NCBI RefSeq assembly: GCF_036885605.1
Contig: NZ_CP142523.1
Location: 1,240,001-1,304,000 of the forward strand
Source: Janthinobacterium sp. TB1-E2
Lineage (GTDB): Bacteria; Pseudomonadota; Gammaproteobacteria; Burkholderiales; Burkholderiaceae_D
Direction of reading: 5' to 3'
Length of the DNA stretch: 64,000 nucleotides
Within the stretch, counting starts at the first letter, position 1, and every line of letters starts with the position of its first letter. The position numbers and the translations under genes are program-made. The notes below the pieces were generated by a model, which saw nothing but the letters and a program-made list of their open reading frames with translations, was not told the origin of the DNA and made no database searches. Positions 63,569 through 64,000 of the stretch are shown here, piece by piece.

Positions 63569-64000
63569 GTGAAGCATAAAGTAAACAATATCCACTTTGT
63601 CGGCATTGGCGGCAGCGGCATGAGCGGCATCGCCGAAGTGCTGGTCAACCTCGGCTACAAGGTGTCGGGCTCCGACCTGGGCAGCAATGCGGCGACGCAG
63701 CGCCTGGCGAGCCTGGGCGCGACCGTCATGCTCGGCCACGCGGCCGAGAACATTGGCGACGCCGATGCGGTGGTCACGTCGGGCGCCGTCCCGCAAGACA
63801 ATCCGGAAGTGGCGGCCGCGCGTGCGCGCAAGATCCCGCTGGTGCCGCGCGCAGTGATGCTGGGCGAGTTGATGCGTTTGAAACGCGGCATTGCGATTGC
63901 CGGCACCCACGGCAAGACGACGACGACCAGCCTGGTCGCTTCTGTGCTGGCGCAGGGCGGTCTCGATCCTACTTTTGTGATCGGCGGCCGCCTGACCAGC
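63569..64000 (+). CDS. murC: UDP-MurNAc:L-alanine ligase MurC (3' truncated by window)
   Basis: The first 144 codons are visible. The Rossmann-like start ([22 protein letters not shown]) binds the UDP sugar, followed by [11 protein letters not shown] and the ATP loop [12 protein letters not shown] near residue 112. The start is GTG 63569 ([10 protein letters not shown]). It adds L-Ala to UDP-MurNAc. The reading frame continues past base 64000. Confidence 0.94.
   Translation, partial: MKHKVNNIHFVGIGGSGMSGIAEVLVNLGYKVSGSDLGSNAATQRLASLGATVMLGHAAENIGDADAVVTSGAVPQDNPEVAAARARKIPLVPRAVMLGELMRLKRGIAIAGTHGKTTTTSLVASVLAQGGLDPTFVIGGRLTS

Overview
The window looks like chromosomal backbone from a high-GC betaproteobacterium. 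Oxalobacteraceae, close to Janthinobacterium or Massilia, is the best guess. The reasons are the caa3/aa3-type cox cluster with its tiny assembly ORF, DUF2970 and twin-TM genes, the Neisseria/Burkholderia-type porin, the ftsY-ftsE-ftsX / rpoH neighbourhood and the dcw cluster. The genus is an inference from gene content and codon use. I see no phage, insertion sequence, CRISPR array, rRNA or tRNA; the only RNA gene is rnpB.

Layout. 1-4811: a three-gene group of unknown function (GYF_2 protein cut by the window edge, zinc-ribbon membrane protein, glycine-zipper lipoprotein), closed by a REP-like palindrome. 4925-7162: trmL, comF and divergent bioC. 7629-16745: a complete cytochrome c oxidase locus (coxB, coxA, small assembly peptide, ctaG, DUF2970, coxC, twin-TM protein, SURF1, SCO-like, ctaA, ctaB, SCO) making the enzyme, its copper centres and heme A. 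16779-22438: AI-2E family exporter, CNNM/CBS protein, SUFU-domain protein, aromatic-acid MFS permease, NhaR-like LysR regulator. 22555-26046: a tellurium-resistance-type stress module (DUF475, two TerD proteins, AIM24, Pmp3). 26117-33581: patatin lipoprotein, an ArsR-ABC-permease/CPBP operon, a P450/ABM pair and a small lipoprotein. 33760-38141: a small basic protein, rpoH with a CIRCE operator in its promoter, ftsX, ftsE and ftsY.

38306-46390 is the most striking part. A MerR-family regulator carries the Wx9EH and ExHxxG signatures of CarH/LitR adenosylcobalamin photoreceptors. It stands divergent to eight head-to-tail genes whose ends mostly overlap (FAD oxidoreductase, DUF1365, CFA-synthase-like methyltransferase, chalcone-isomerase-fold protein, MFS, DUF3833 lipoprotein, SDR, NTF2-like). 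A sigma70 promoter and a perfect 15-bp palindrome lie between them. The simplest reading is a light-induced membrane-lipid modification operon for photo-oxidative stress.

46391-51436: a 974-bp low-GC gap, a highly expressed porin, a secreted hypothetical protein, a ThDP-dependent acetolactate-synthase-like enzyme and rnpB. 51978-64000: the dcw division and cell-wall cluster from mraZ to the start of murC, headed by a promoter with four 10-bp-spaced MraZ boxes.
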